A stretch of DNA of 64,000 nt from Acanthaster planci (Eukaryota; Echinodermata; Asteroidea; Valvatida; Acanthasteridae). This document shows, in pieces, positions 44,301 through 59,300 of this stretch. Both the position numbers and the translations under genes were made by a program. The stretch is from positions 521,580 through 585,579 of the forward strand of contig NW_019091533.1 in NCBI RefSeq assembly GCF_001949145.1, written 5' to 3'. The notes beneath the pieces were generated by a model. The model was given only the letters and a program-made list of their open reading frames with translations, ran no database searches and was not told where the DNA came from. Positions within the stretch are counted from its first letter, which is position 1. Every line of letters begins with the position of its first letter.

Positions 44301-47300
44301 AGTATCATTGCGTTTGGCAGCCTAAGCAGTGACGGTTTGCTGACCCTCACGTAACCTCGCACCCACCTGCGACGTTCGCTCCAGCTTGAGGGGCTTGGGT
44401 ATGGCAACTGGCGTCTTCTCCTTGAGCAGTGACTTGGCATCAATCTTCATTCTAGACAGGCTGTACTTGGACACTTCCTCGGGCGGCTGTTTGAGATCCG
44501 AGAGGCGGATGTCGCCTGCCTTGATGTCTTTGGCTTCTTTCCTCTTCACGCCCTCCAACTCGGACACTGTGAGGAGTGAAACGCAATAAAGAACTGCTGT
44601 CACTCTGGAAGGAAGACGTTCTGATTGGTTATGACTTGATCGCATTAAAAATTACAACTAGAACAGTAGACTGGGATCATATGTGTACTGGTTTTGGTCA
44701 GCTGATATGTTGCACAGCTCGGTTGAAAATGTATCTTAAGATAACTCAAACATCCTCGCCAGCACCAAAATAACAAATATATGTGTGTATCCCAGCGCTA
44801 CCAAACGTTTGGAAGTGAACCAGCAAAAGTGACTGAAAGGGATGCTGGCAATCTGGCATTTCCTCTGGGCCCTAAATACGGCACTGTACATTTCTGCACA
44901 TTCAGTCGAAATGAGCTGTAGTTATTGGTTGTGTCCGTGTGAAGCCTGACTTCTCCAGAGCCAATCAGGGGGCATATGGGTAATTAAATAAATTTTATGA
45001 GTTTAAAGCACACTTTGTCATTTCCAAGAGTGGTGAGTTAATGCGAATTACCTGCCAAGCAAATAGAGACAGTCTGAAATCAATCTCAGTGATATTTCCA
45101 CGTTAAATTACACAGGTCAGGTGTAACAGGGACACAAACATGTCACGTTTGGACCCTGAATTTATAGAATGACCCCAAATGCCACATTCCCTCATCAAAT
45201 GGACAGGCCAAATATCACCACAAACAGGTCCCATAAAGACCCAGTAGCGTATGTGTACACCAGACAGCTGTGCATCAATGATGATGTACCATACCTGACA
45301 TCTTCACTATTAGCTTGGAGCCTGCTTTCTCATCTTGGCTTTCTTCTCCTTCCTTCTCCGCCTCTTCTCCAGAATCATCTTCAATTTCGCTCTCATCCTG
45401 ACCAAAATATACGTGTACAAATATTCACCAACAGTTACAGAATTTGTATCAGTGAGAGGTAACCGAGACCTGACTTCTCTGACGTGAATGGTCTGAAAAA
45501 ACGGTCTCCGTCCGCATGCTTTCGACAAAGAACTAAACTAACTTAACTGTCCTTGGTTTTTTACAGAGTCATAAAGCATTTGAACAACTTTTATTTCTCT
45601 TGCAAACTACGGGCTTTCACATGACGGGAAAACATGGTGACGATGTTCCCCGTCTAAGAATTCAAAACTCTTACATGAGGTTTAAATCCTTACAAACTTG
45701 CAACAAGAATCTGTGAAATTGTAATTGGCCTAATATCGGCTTACGTTTGAATAACTCTGCAACCATGTGCAGCTCTGATACCATAAACGTTTGACCAGGA
45801 TTCATCTCTGCCCCTCAGGGCAGTTTTTTAAGGAAAGTGTCAAGCAAGGTGTAAGGGGTAGCACACCAACCTCCGAGACGTCAAATTCACTGGGGGACGA
45901 GGGTGGCGAGGGGGTAGGGGACGGGCCTGGCGAGGTGCCAAACTCAGGCATGTCAAAGTCCTGCTGCACATTGTCGGTTTGGGTCAGGTTTAACCTGCTG
46001 GATCTGCTCTGACGTTTTCTTGCCAGAGAAAGAGCTGCGAAAGACAAGACGTGTGGAATTTGGCACCACCACAAGAAAAAAAAACCCGGAATATCTTCAT
46101 TACAGTTCCAGTGCAATGTCTGGGATATTTGAGATTTGAGCTTCATAAGTTCAGAGACAGTTCTGAAACATTCAGATATGTAATAAAGTGAGTTCATCTG
46201 CAGCCCACCATGTTGAAGTACATTGTATACTAAAGAATACGTATTAATTAATTATTGTTACTGTTCTTATAATGTGTGCTATGGGAACAATGTATAAGAT
46301 AAGCCGGAAACAGACGTTGGAAGGTTTACTTCCAAATCTGCACATTTCTTCAAAAGCATTTTTTTAAGTGCTAGATGTAATAGGTCAAATAAAACAACAG
46401 GTGATAAAAAAACTGGAAGTTGTGCAGAGTATTTACGACCCTAACTTGGAATTATGTCATTTAACTATAATCTGTACTTACGACAATGAAATTTTAACTT
46501 GAACGAGATTTGAAATGTGGAAGAGAAAATGGTTGATTGAGACATATCTGCAAGAAATCTGGAAGCGCAAATGTCCAATAAGGAACACGAGCTCCTCAAA
46601 CCCACCTTTCACTTTACTTGTGATGTCCTCTTTTCTCGCTTCCTTGCCAGAGGTCAAGAGGTCAACGGCAGAGAGGCGTCTTGGGGTCAGGTTAGGGGAC
46701 ATGTACATCTCGGTGGGCGCCACGGAGAACTCACCGTCGGATCCCTCATCGCCACTCTGAACACCGGGAAAATAACCAAACAGACTTGGGGGTTACTTCT
46801 TCTCAGGTCTAATAACGTTGAGAGTGTAAGGTGTACCATAGAACTCTCTATCCAGACCTCATAAGTACCCCCACAAATGGTAGCAAAGGTATCCATATAT
46901 GCAAGAAGGGACCTTTCTTTTTAAAAAATTTCAGTGCAGGAAGTCAGAGGGGGTACTGAAGGTAACTGCCCTGATGCTCTGGCCTTTGCCTTTATAATAC
47001 CCAATGAAATGTTCCCGTACACAAGTTGAAAAACGAGTGCCTTTTCAAACAGAAGTTGAAGTTCTTGCCCTAAAAGCTGACTGCAATTTTGAAGACCTGG
47101 CCACGTTTTGTCGAAAGCTAACCCCAAGTTGCCGACACGTGTTGTCTCAAAATGCAGTTGCAAAGAGATAATTGCTTTATTCCCAGAGACAAGTAGATGT
47201 TTCTAATACAAGTGCCATCTGCAAATAAGAAATTGTAGTGTTCTTTATCACTCAGTGTTTAAAACTCAGAATCACCTGGCCTGAGGAGACATGGGATGAT

Positions 47301-50300
47301 GACGGTGACGCCCGACCGCCTCGGAAGCGCTCGCTGTAATCTAGATTGTACGGGACCTGGACAACGTGAAAGGAAATGAAGCCCTTGAATATCTGCCAAC
47401 GATAAACTCAACGTGTTCTTTGCTGCAAGATTGAGAAGTTATCAAGCTGAAGGTACAGATGCACAGATTGCCCGGACAAAGGAATTGGTAGGAATAATAC
47501 TAACAGTCGTCTTTTTGACATTTGATCTGTTGTCAGAAGAAGACAACAATATTAAGCAGGTATTTGGTCCACTCTCTGCCTGAAATCCTTGAAGGCTAAC
47601 TAGTGAGCAAAAATTGTCAGCCTAAGAAACATCAGAAATAAGTACAAGACAGAGAGGCTCTCGAGAATTTTAATAACAACCTCAAGTTCAAACAGTTCCA
47701 GGGATAAAAAACCTTTCTTTGGTTTTGAATATCACAGACAACCCACACCCATACGTAATTAAACTGACACAAGCTGGAGTATTGCTTTAAAGAATAGCAG
47801 GGATTCATCATGCAAGAGTGTTTCTACAAACCAAGTAATTGTCCAAGTCCAATGGATCAGGGTTTGCTGCCGCCCCTTCGTAGCGCACTGCTGGATCTTC
47901 ATAGATCTCAGACTCTGTTTGCAACAGGAAAAGTGCAACAGAGCCGTTTTACATCTTTTTATTTCCTTGACGGTGACATTGATTTGACAGCTTTCTCCCC
48001 AACCGAACTTAAAGAACAAATGTCCCAATCATGGGGCAGAAAATAAACCAAGCTGAACCAATGTAGGTCACAAAACAATGTTGGAAAGTTCAGTTCAAGT
48101 TTTTGGACCGAGTGGTCTTTGTGAATGGCAATCAGAGGCTGCTGGCCCCAAGTGTACCAGTCCTTGCTATCTCTGGGGGTCTGCCCTATCACTCCTCACT
48201 GCTACAAGGGATAGGTTTTAAGGACCGGGTCAATACACTTGCTATATCTATCAAAAGGTTAGAAGAGAGTTCATGATTTACCTGTTTCATGGTTTTCATC
48301 TGGAAACCGGGTCTTGCTCAATGAGGGTAAAACTAGGGTTAAAATAAGAATTAATTAAGTCGTAATCATCAACAAAAAAAACTTTTCTATCACCAAAGAC
48401 GCATTACAAAGCGATCCATAGATACGAAGATCATCAAATTCAGTAAGCTGTCATGCAATCAGGGTCGACCGTGAAGCTCTCAATTCTGAACTAGAATTTG
48501 TAAAAACTGTAACTTTTTAATCCACTTGCTTTGGTATCAGAAACATAATCCATTCAATAAACATTGCCGTACAATAAGAAACAAACAAAATACAGTTTTT
48601 GTCAACAATTTGTAATAACAAAAATAAGTTTTAATTGCAGAAAATCATCCCAGTACAAAATTGACTTGCACAAAAATTTTCTCAGCTAAACCATGTAACT
48701 CGCACAACAAAGGTAGCTACAAAACATCTGCAGGTATTGGATCCATAGCCACACGAGACTTACTTTTGGCGTGGTCTATGACAAAGAGGTGGTTCAAATA
48801 CCCCATCATGAGGTCACCCCTGGTGTTGATTAACCGTGCACAGCTGATGGCCTCGTCCAGGGCGATCTCCGTCAAGAGCAGCTTGTCTTGGTCCCACACC
48901 TTGACCGCGCCGTCCGAACTGAAACAGGAATTCAGACATATCGTGAGAAATTCAAAGAAGGCTGATCATCCTTTCACTTGAGAGGAAAATTTTGCTTTTT
49001 TCATATTCTAATAAAACGTAATGTCACATTTGCAAGATCCGCCTCGTCTCACTTCACTTTCTCCCACAATAGTTTATTCGATGATTCCATACACTCACTC
49101 ACTAGTGTCGCATCTTTGTCATTGGACAGTACTAAAAACTAGATGTTTGTCAAGAACTTTTCCACTGAGGACATTTTGTTTTTCCATGGGAGACTTTTTC
49201 TTTAGCGAGAACTCAGCGTGTTCCCATATTTGCGTTGTTTGTCTATTGCAATTGTTTTTCTGTGGCATTTTTTCCATTGAGGGGTTAAAATTACTACAAA
49301 AAGATTTGGTGGGTCATATTTTATTCTGTATTATCTAACCTGCAAGAAACAAAAATGCCTAGATTTGGACAGGAGTCCACAGCTATGATAGGAGCAGTGT
49401 GGTCCCTCCGTCGGCTGTCTGTGGCCTCCTCCCCTCCATCATTAGTGGAATAGCCCATTATGTCGGTGGCAGGCTTCAGGTGATGCAGTGTCAAACTCCC
49501 ATCGGAGTGGCCAGTCAGTAAGCCGGAGCCCTAGCCAATTGCAACAGATAAATGGTTGTCAACATGCATGAACAAGGACTCGTTGTGTGGCCTTCTCAAG
49601 CGTGCGCTGCTTTGCGAGTTTGATCAATAAACCAAATTATGTTTACGGTGCAAAATCAGCCATCTGCAATCCAAGGAAGAATTTTGGAGGACCAGATAAA
49701 CATTTTCTTGTCAATATATTCAACGTTTACCAGTCTTGCAGCACCAGTCACGTCTCTGGGCACCCCCACCAAATACTGAAGCTCTAGGCTCGGCAAAGAC
49801 CAGAACTGATACACGTCTTCGTCTCGCAGGTGGCTCTTGGCGACGAGGGCACTGTGGGCTGGGTCATACTCCATGTCGATGATCTGTGGGACAGTGGAAG
49901 CAAAGAGAAGAGACCAATGAATATCTGACTGAGGCAAGATGGTGGATCAGTCAAGTTCCTGCCTTCTTTGACAAAGAGACATTACACGATATTTATACAT
50001 TATACCTCATCCCCAAGAGCTTGTGGAAAACTGTCCTCACATTCAGGTGTTTAGTTCTGTGGGTGATATATCAAATACGACTGTTCAAATTCTTGGGACT
50101 AATACGTAAAATGAAAAATTTGCAGATTGATCACATATGCGCCAACCAACGATGTGCGCGGTATGAATTTTGACAATGTTCGTTTTTGGACGTGCTCCGA
50201 CAAACCCTGACTTACAGCACCGTGGGCGTCATGGCAGTGCATCCACGATGCAGGCTGATATCACCATCATCTGTTTCTCACTGTGCCTATGCGGCACAGG

Positions 50301-53300
50301 TTTCACTTCTGAAGCAAGTTTTGAAAGCAAGCTCTCTGGAGGATTTGCTATTACGGTAACAAAAAACTGGGGCGAACACGCTGGCCGTCCGGCAAGGGCC
50401 AGTGATATTTTGTACTTCTTGATGTAGGTTGTCGAAAATAGGCTCAGAAAGGGAGGAGAACAGTGCATGCACAGACACAACAGAGTTTAAACGCAGTGTA
50501 AATCCCCGGACCAATACTCACTGCATCTTTGCTGGCTTGTAATTCACAGTAACGGTGGCCATACTTTATCGGATCCATGAACAGAATGCGGCCGTCCTGC
50601 GACAGACAATGAAATTATTTCCATCTTTAATCCTCCAAATTTGGACCACATAATCTGGATACAGCCTCTTGCTTTCCTAAGGAATTTGAGGTAAGACAAT
50701 ACCTGAACACTAGTCCAAAACTTCATGAAGTTTGACCTCAAAAGGACAAAACTGCTTTTGCCACCTTTGGGATATCTTCTTCAAACTTCAGCAAAATTAC
50801 AGTATTTCACACAGATTAAGTCCGTTTCTCATAAATGCAATCTTCACTCGAAGCTCCTATCTGAAGATTGCTACTGGGGCTGTCTTGGAGGTGATTACAA
50901 ATAATCCTGCAGGGGATTATCCTAATCCCCGGCAGTAGTATCAGTAATTGTCAGTAATTTAAGCCTGGTCCTTCATTGGTCATGTTGGTGATCAAGTCTC
51001 TTTCACTTGTCCTTATTTTTCACCTGCAGCCTTCATGTATCTTTCCCCTTGTCCCCCGTCCCTCCCAACATTCCATCCTCACCTTTTCCTGTTTTTCTAT
51101 GTGTTGCTTTTGGGAATATAGCTAGTGCATGTGTGGTATATTGTATTTATTTTATGTTTTATGTGTGTAGTTGTATTTTGGTTGGTTTTAATTTAATGCA
51201 TTTTTAGTATTTATGTATATTTTATCAAAAAATCCCTGTGATTTGCAGGCAACTGCTGTTGGTGATTTAAATAAATGACTAAATAAATAAAAAAATAATG
51301 CCTGACAAATTCTTCTAAATCTGCCAGATTTAAAGACAATCTGGCAAGATTGAAAAGAGTACAGGATTCCCCCCCCCCAGGAAGTGGAGAGATTTTAGAG
51401 GATTCGGGAAAGTTCTAAGCAAGCAAAAAATTCCCAGGGAGTTCAGTTGGAGTCAAAGCTCACCTGCAAACCCAGCACCAGAAAGTTATGGTTCAAGGGA
51501 CAGACAAATCCTTCATCCGCCCAGTACATGACAGTGGAGGTGACCGTAGTGATGGAAGTGCAGGGAGCTGGCGTCTGGCTGACCCCTCTGCCTTGCAAGG
51601 TGGCCCGGTAAGTGGGCAGGGCGTGCCCCAGCTGGACCGAGGAAAGGCCTTTGCTGGCCGGCTGAAGCCTGAAGACACATTACAAATGACATAAGGCACA
51701 GGATCAATTGGAACCAGATCCCATGAAGTGAGTCGTACAGGCACATTTTCTGCGAGTTTCAGCGGTCTTTCAACCTGAAGTAGTTTTAGTCACTCAACTC
51801 ATTTTATAAGAAGGGTCATTTTGTGAAAGGATACGCCTGCTAAATCAGTTTCAGGGTCTAATTTATGGACTAGAGGTGATTGCTGTAAAAAAACGAGTTT
51901 GGAGTTTCAGTGTGGAGTAGAATTTCCTGGACACAAAGCTTTCCAAAATCTTCTTAAAATCAAACCTACCCTTTCCTAGCTTTCTAATGGATCAAGGCCT
52001 GTCTTATTCTGCTACAAACACTGGGCTGGGTGTCTAAAATTGTGCAAGTCCTAACAATCCATCTGGGATCTGATTTTTTCCAACAGTGCATGGAGAGAAA
52101 TGGTCTCTCCATAGGATTCTTTTGGTGGCATGCTGCACTGTGAAACATTACTGCTCAGGCAATTCACCTTGGTGTTGTAGGAGCAGCGGAGGTAGCCCGA
52201 CTTCCCGCAGACCGTCCACGGTTGACTTTGTCCTGCAGACGCTCCACATCCCACACGGCGGTGCGGCAAGCCGGGTCCGTCCTGCAAACAATGTAACGAC
52301 CAAACAAAGATTGGGACCAAAATGTGAAAACTTGATTCATGTTCAAAACACCCAACTCGATCAAGTTTTATTACAGTCCAGTCTGCATAAAGACTTTCAC
52401 TGAAGGACAAGTTATACAGAATGTGAAACTTAAGCCGTGGTCACACAGCAGGCAACTTGAATCTTGTAATGTTCTAAGGGCTGCCATGGAAAGCCTACCA
52501 GTGTTTCTGGTGGATTGACCATTTCTCAAAATCAGTGCAAACTGCGACAGGTTTGATTCACGAAGGGAATACTGCCAACTTTTTTTCACTTGGAACTCCA
52601 ACGACCAGCACAGGCTTCACACATCAGGCGCCCAGAACCGTTGAAACGCAACGCACAACTTGAAAGCTGTTTTAGCACAATCAAAAAAAATGTTCCTCCA
52701 GATTGCCTCGGCAAGTCAACCGGTGTTGCCGGAGGGTGGACCGCATCTTTTCAGAAAAAAGCAGCGACAACTTGGATTTAGAACCAGTTGCTGCAAACCT
52801 ACGTTTCTCTGTTCAATGCCTCAGCGAACAACACATACCTCATTGTGTAGACCCAGATTTCTCTGGGGTTGATCAGCAGGAACACCGTGCTGCATTCCCG
52901 GTTGTAGGTGACCCCAAGCACCTGCTGGAGAGGAGAGATGGAGGGTGGAGGGAGGACTGTCGACAGGCTCTTCTGGTCCCTCATAGAAATCAGACGAACA
53001 CTGCAAACAAATAAACAGTGACAGCAAGATCCTATTTCACATGGACGGAATGGTTGAAAGTAATGATACAACTCTTTGGGGTTTATGGAACATCTCAAAA
53101 GTCGCAACACACCCATTCACACTGGGACACTCTTTTACAAAGCACTGGAGTTCCCTTTGGAAATCTGCCGTATTCATGGTAATGGGTCGATCACTAGTGA
53201 AGCCTGCAAAGGCATAGACCAGTATTCCTGTTTGGGAACAAACCTTGTTCCCAGTAGGAAAAAGCAGGTGATCCCAATCAGAAATGAGCAATATTCTTGA

Positions 53301-56300
53301 CAGAACACTCTTAGGTGCTCCAACGTTTGAGACATTTCCATGGTACAAAAACTTTTTAACTTTGCTTCATTTTTTCCAAGCAAAAGTGACCAGCACACCA
53401 AACAGCAATGATGATTTCAACTGTGAATCCAAAAACTGCATTAAATATCAAAATTGGAAACTGCGCATAATTAACACTGTAATTTGTCTTTCTTTGCATG
53501 CATGCCTAACCTGCTGTCCTCTCCCACAGCGACCAGCCTCCTCGTCTTCCCTTCACAGCCGGCGACGTGCAGTGAGGTGACCCTGCAGCGTGCCAGGGCG
53601 TAGAACTGTACCACGTGGTTCAGGTGCCAGACTGCCAGGTCGCGGTGCGTGGCTGTCCACAAGAACTTCTCCCCCGTCAAGCCGATCCACTCAATGCCGT
53701 CTGTTGACATGACAATCCTAGAAAAGGAAAAGATTCAGCAATCAGGGTACAGTCTGAAACATTCGAAGATTATGAGCTAGGTACATGACAACACACACGG
53801 CAGAAAAATGTAAAAACGTCACTGTTATATTGGCCGTATATTGACCATCACTGACTTATTGATATACAGCAAAAATCAACACACACACCTAGAATACATG
53901 GGTAAAAATTCAAAAATATGCCAAGTCAAGTCCAAAAGTTTCCAGTCTTTTTATACCCAAACGAAAACTGGTCAAAACCTGTTAATGGAGAGAAAGCTCT
54001 GAGACTTACGTGTACATGGGCTCCATGATGTCCAGTGACCACATTCTGACTGTACCGTCAGTGGAACTGGTCAGAACTAGGGTGGACGTCTCGGGATGGA
54101 GGACTACCCCGGTCACTGACCTAGAGTGACCTCTGAACGTGTGGATGTGACCCCCGGTCATACTCCAGACTTTCACTGTCACGTCAAGCACAATGAAGCG
54201 GAATATTTGAAATAAAACTAGCAGTTAACACGCTTTGGTGCTCGCGTCTGTCCGAAAATGATAAGGGTGTTGCAACATTCGCAGACACAAATTCAATTTC
54301 TAGCCTTCATCTTGCTTAGTTCTTGACAATTTTGCATCGCTCTGCAAAAAAATTCCCAGGATGATGCGCGAGAACACGACCAGCATAACGCTGTCATGGA
54401 AATAAAACACTACAAACTTCCAATGCATGCATCTGAGTCATTTACAATATGACCACTTCTACAATAAGACTCCTCAAACAAAACAAAACACAGAGACAAA
54501 GGGAGAAAGACCACCAGGAGCAATCCCATCAAAAACAATCAAGTAACACTTTTTTTTTAATCTGTTATGATCAACAGCTGTCAGCTTATAACAATCGTCA
54601 GTTTTTTTGTTTCTTGGGTCATTTCATGAGGTTGGGGCACAATTTGTGACGGTGTCCTTGTTACATCCAAAATTTTTACCAACTGTCATGACCTGTAGAG
54701 TAGGTCATTTACTCTGTAAAAATAACACACACCTCTGTATTCAGCCTTGCAAGATGTATAACAATGTCAATTTGGAATCCACATGCAGGGAAATGGCTGT
54801 TCATTTTTACGGAACCCATGTAACAATTAACACTGTCGCATATTGTGCCCCAACCTCATGGAATGACCCTCTTACTAAATGTGGTCATACATGTCCTGAA
54901 ATGTCACTTACCATCACAGTCATTGGAGCACGTAATGAGCGCTCTTGCTAGTGGCGAATACTTGCAGCCGTTAATCTGAGACTTGTGGGCACTTGAATAA
55001 GAAAATAAATATATATATATTTAATTTTTGGAAGGAATTTGGAGGCTTTGAGTTGCTCGGGGATGCTGAACATACCAGTCGAACGTGACCAATCCACTTT
55101 CATTTGCGTCACGCTTGAGCTAACAAGCCATATGCATGCAAATAACAACACAAACAATAGTAGACTGGTAGCCTGGGACCAGTGTGTTTTCCACCAACAA
55201 GCGTCGCAAAAGTCTGCCGTTCCGATACCAAAGCAACACCTTCACGGCCTCATTGTCGTTAATTATTTAATCAGCCCTACTCACTCCACCAATCGGAAGA
55301 GTGGCTTGCCCTCTGTGTTGTAGCACAGCACGTCGGTGTCTGAGCAGCAGTACAGGTGCTGCAGATGCTGCTCTAGCTCCACCTTCCTGATCCAGCCCCC
55401 TTTGATCCCACTCAGCTCTCTCCTGTAGCAAAGCGAAAATGGGGGTTTTTGAGCAAAGAAAATGCACTGAAATGACATTGAAGCCATGGGCTCTCGGGTT
55501 GTGTTTTGTGCCATCACAGCCAAAATTGGTTCTTTTGTTTGTCTTTTGGTTAAATTTGGAAGGGAGTTGGAGTACTGCATGATCGGGCACAATTCTTGCC
55601 CCAATTAACATTGCTGAAGAATCCCCACCGACGAGAATCAACCCAACCAATTCTTGGTTATGACCATCAAAACACACCCTCAAATACTATAGATGATTTT
55701 GCTCTCCATACAGAGCTTATCCTACGCCATGTCCGTGAGCTGTGGGTCCCAACAACATGTATGTGCTTCAGTGGGTAACGAGACAATGTTACAGGGGTAC
55801 TAAGTTGGTGAGCGAAGGATTTGGCATCTGGGTTGGGAACAAGTACCCAATCAGCAGCGAAAAAGAAAGTGGCAGGAGGGCAAAGACTTCAACCGTTAGC
55901 CCGGTGCTCACACAGAGGTTGGTCGTATGTATTCTGAGTTTTACCAGTATGTGCAAAAACACACTAACTTCAGAAAAAGCCCGTAGTTGGCCATGGGTTT
56001 GATTTCTGTCCACACTTGATCAGTAACTTGCTTGAATTCCCACACCTGCATGCCAAACAAAAAACAGTAAAACAGAAATAAAATTTATGTCATTAAACGC
56101 ACTCTCGAAGTACGTGTACTTTGCCCAGCTGTAACTCTAAATTAAAACTTGCTTCAGAATCTTCAGTCTTTTCATCAGGTGTCTCTCAGTTCCGTAATGG
56201 CAAGTCTTCAAATATCTTCAACCATCATCATCACTTTATTTGGGATTTGGGGGATACGTCCTTTTCACATTGCACACTTAAACACCCCCCCCAAAAAAAA

Positions 56301-59300
56301 ATCACCCTGAATTTTTGCAGTCACAACCCTTTTGCTTATTTGTCTTTTTACTAAAGGTTATTTCAAGACTACTGAAAGTGCATAGTTGTAAAAGCCCTGC
56401 AATCTGGTTTGGAATGATTTAAGATCTAACCTTGGTTCCCTTGACGCCGCCAGTGATGAGTTCATCTCTGACTGGGTTGAAGATGAGAAACATGACCGAG
56501 CTGAGATCGGACGCAACGTTACAGGTTTCGTCAAAGTCCTTGTTCAATACCTGTGCACAACACATAGGCATTTGCAGGAACAAAGAAGTTCATAAATCTA
56601 TGAACTTTTCCAGTCACATGCATACCTAGGGAAAATTGTCTAACAGATCAGCCATCCATCACGTCGTAAGTTAATGTAGATTGCTATTTATGCCGATGCA
56701 ATGCTACTTTGTGTTAATGATGATCTGTGAAATGGCGTGCACAGTCAGTCAGACCTGTCATTTCTTGTACTGTAGTCACCACGTTTTAGCAGAGTTTGCA
56801 CGTCCTACACAAAGCTGCCGTACATACATGTATGCTGTAGATCTATGAGCAAGCCCTCAATCTCATCTGGCATAAAAAAAAAACAGCTCTCACCTTGAGC
56901 GAAAAATCTTTGGCAAGACAGAAGTACACGTTGTACTTCCTGGCATAAATGATGTTCCTCAAAAGCTTGTTCACATATTTGGGATAGCTCAGGCTCCGGT
57001 TAACTGCGAGTACAAAGGAGGCAATAGTCATGATTTTTATAATCTACTTTGACCTATGTCTGGATCTGAGTGCTGATCTGATTGAACACAAAATGAAACA
57101 CAGTGAACAAAGCAAACAACTAAGTTTCCAAACCTGCTCGGGAATTATAGTGCAGATTTTCTAACAAAAACCTCTGGGTTTTTTGTAATTAGTATTTTCT
57201 AATTAAAAACTTTTTATTTAGAGAATGAATATTTGCAGGTACATGTTCATGTACCTGATATTATGATGCAAGCATATTCTTACCAGTGTGTTCAATGCCA
57301 TCTTTATCCCATGTTGTAATGCCTCTGGTATCGAGGAAGATAAACTGTCTTGTGCGTGGGTTGTATGTGACTGGAAAGGAGGAAATACCAGCTGTCGTTG
57401 AAGATCTCTACTACCAATTTATCAACAATGATTCAAAAGGGGTAGGTTTCAAATCGACTAGGCAGAGAGTCCTTTGTCGATGTGGACGCACCGCAGGTTA
57501 TCAACAGCCTATTTCATGTACATGTATCATTATGGAAGGAACCATTCACATGAAAATAATTGTATAAGATTTCAATGACCATTTACATTGCGAGAATGGC
57601 AGCCAATGGTGAAATGACAGTAACAATGAGATTTTAAAATTTAGGCCAACTAGGGTCGTTTGAGTGTAACTGAATTGCATGTGCACATAGTTAAAATGCC
57701 ATTAACTACTGGTTGAACTATAGTTCTACCCAAACTTGCCCAGTCCTGAAGTTGTGGTTTTACCACCTGTTCAACCAAACTCAATTAATTTTGCATGTAA
57801 ATGCGGCTACCATTAGACAAATTTTGATGATGGTCTGAGCTTACCATCGACAAGATCGGTGAGTTTCTTGCTGTGTTCGTAGTAGTTCCTTTGCTGGAAG
57901 CCACTGGGGAAACTGGTGTAGCTGGCAGCAGTTTTCGGACCGTCGTCCCCGTTGCCAACATGGCTGATCTTGCGCATGAGCTGTTGCACCACGGTCTCCT
58001 CACTGCTCAAGCTCTCCCCATCCTTCCAGACGCTGGCCGAACTGGAAGTGGCGTCATCTCCCATCCGGTGCTGGAAATGCACGCTTGCCAAACGCGGTCT
58101 GTTCAACTCGGACGGGTCTGCCGCGCCATCGTTGTCTGGCGGGTCCTGACTCAATCCTGCCTGGGAGCCAGGCTTTAGAGAGCCATCTGGTGCTGTGCTC
58201 TCGGACAAGAGACCCTGGCTGTCGCCGTTAACCCGGCCTTCTGACAAGTGGAAGTGTCGTGTTGTCTGGTTGCTGGTGAGAGCATCCTCAGAGGATCCGT
58301 TGGCAAGTCCAACTTCGTGAGTCATTTCTCCCAGGATTGCCTTGTTATTACATTTTAAGATCAATCCCCTGGCAAATGTTACTCCTTAAAACCAAAACAA
58401 AGTTTCGCGTCTTAAAACCATTTTGGCATATCTTTGATTGCCCGTCTCCACCCAGTGTCCAGAATTACTGGGTACACAGAAATCAATGCCCATTACTCAT
58501 GGGCTTAAATGTCAGGCTTGAAAAAATTAAACACTGTTTTTCCACAAAAACATTCTTTGTTCTCTAGGCCAGATCACATTTCACAGAAGTGTATTTATCA
58601 AATTGTCGCAAACTGTACTTTCATTTACACAGTAGGACTTGTTTTATTTTCTCTCAGGCCATCTTCACATCTTTTCAGAATCTGTGAACAAACAAGAAAC
58701 AAATATCACTCAGTACAAATCATTTTTCTTGTTTATGACAGGACTTTCCAAAATGAAAAGCTAAATCTTGAATTCCCTCTTATCGGGACTGTCAGTCTTA
58801 TTCAACGGATATTTGTTATACATGTACATGTAAATGGTACACACCCTCAAACTCAGCCCCAGTGACATACCCGAAGGTGTGGATGTCTCTTGAAAGCCAA
58901 ACATACCTGTGAATGCGAGGCCTAGTTAACTGGAGGAATAACATGTACATGTGTATCGCATGCAAGTGAGCAAATGTAGGACCAAGCACATCTTGCCCAT
59001 CAACAAACACTACTTGGTGACCACATCGAGACACATTCCTGACGGATTTTTTCTCAAGGACCCCTGGAACCTTTTCACATCACTAGAATTGATTAATTGA
59101 TTGGTGTGATCTGGACTCTCTGGGATGGCTAGTGATTGGAGATAATCCGCCAACCATGCCCCTTAATCTTCCAAGGCTTATTTCAGCTAGGACCAAAAAC
59201 CAATCGAAACTGCTGGGGGGAGTTAACTTCACAATACTTTCTTTTGCTGGAATCAATGCAGACAGCAGATGTCATATTCTTGAAAATTCCCAGTGAAGTC

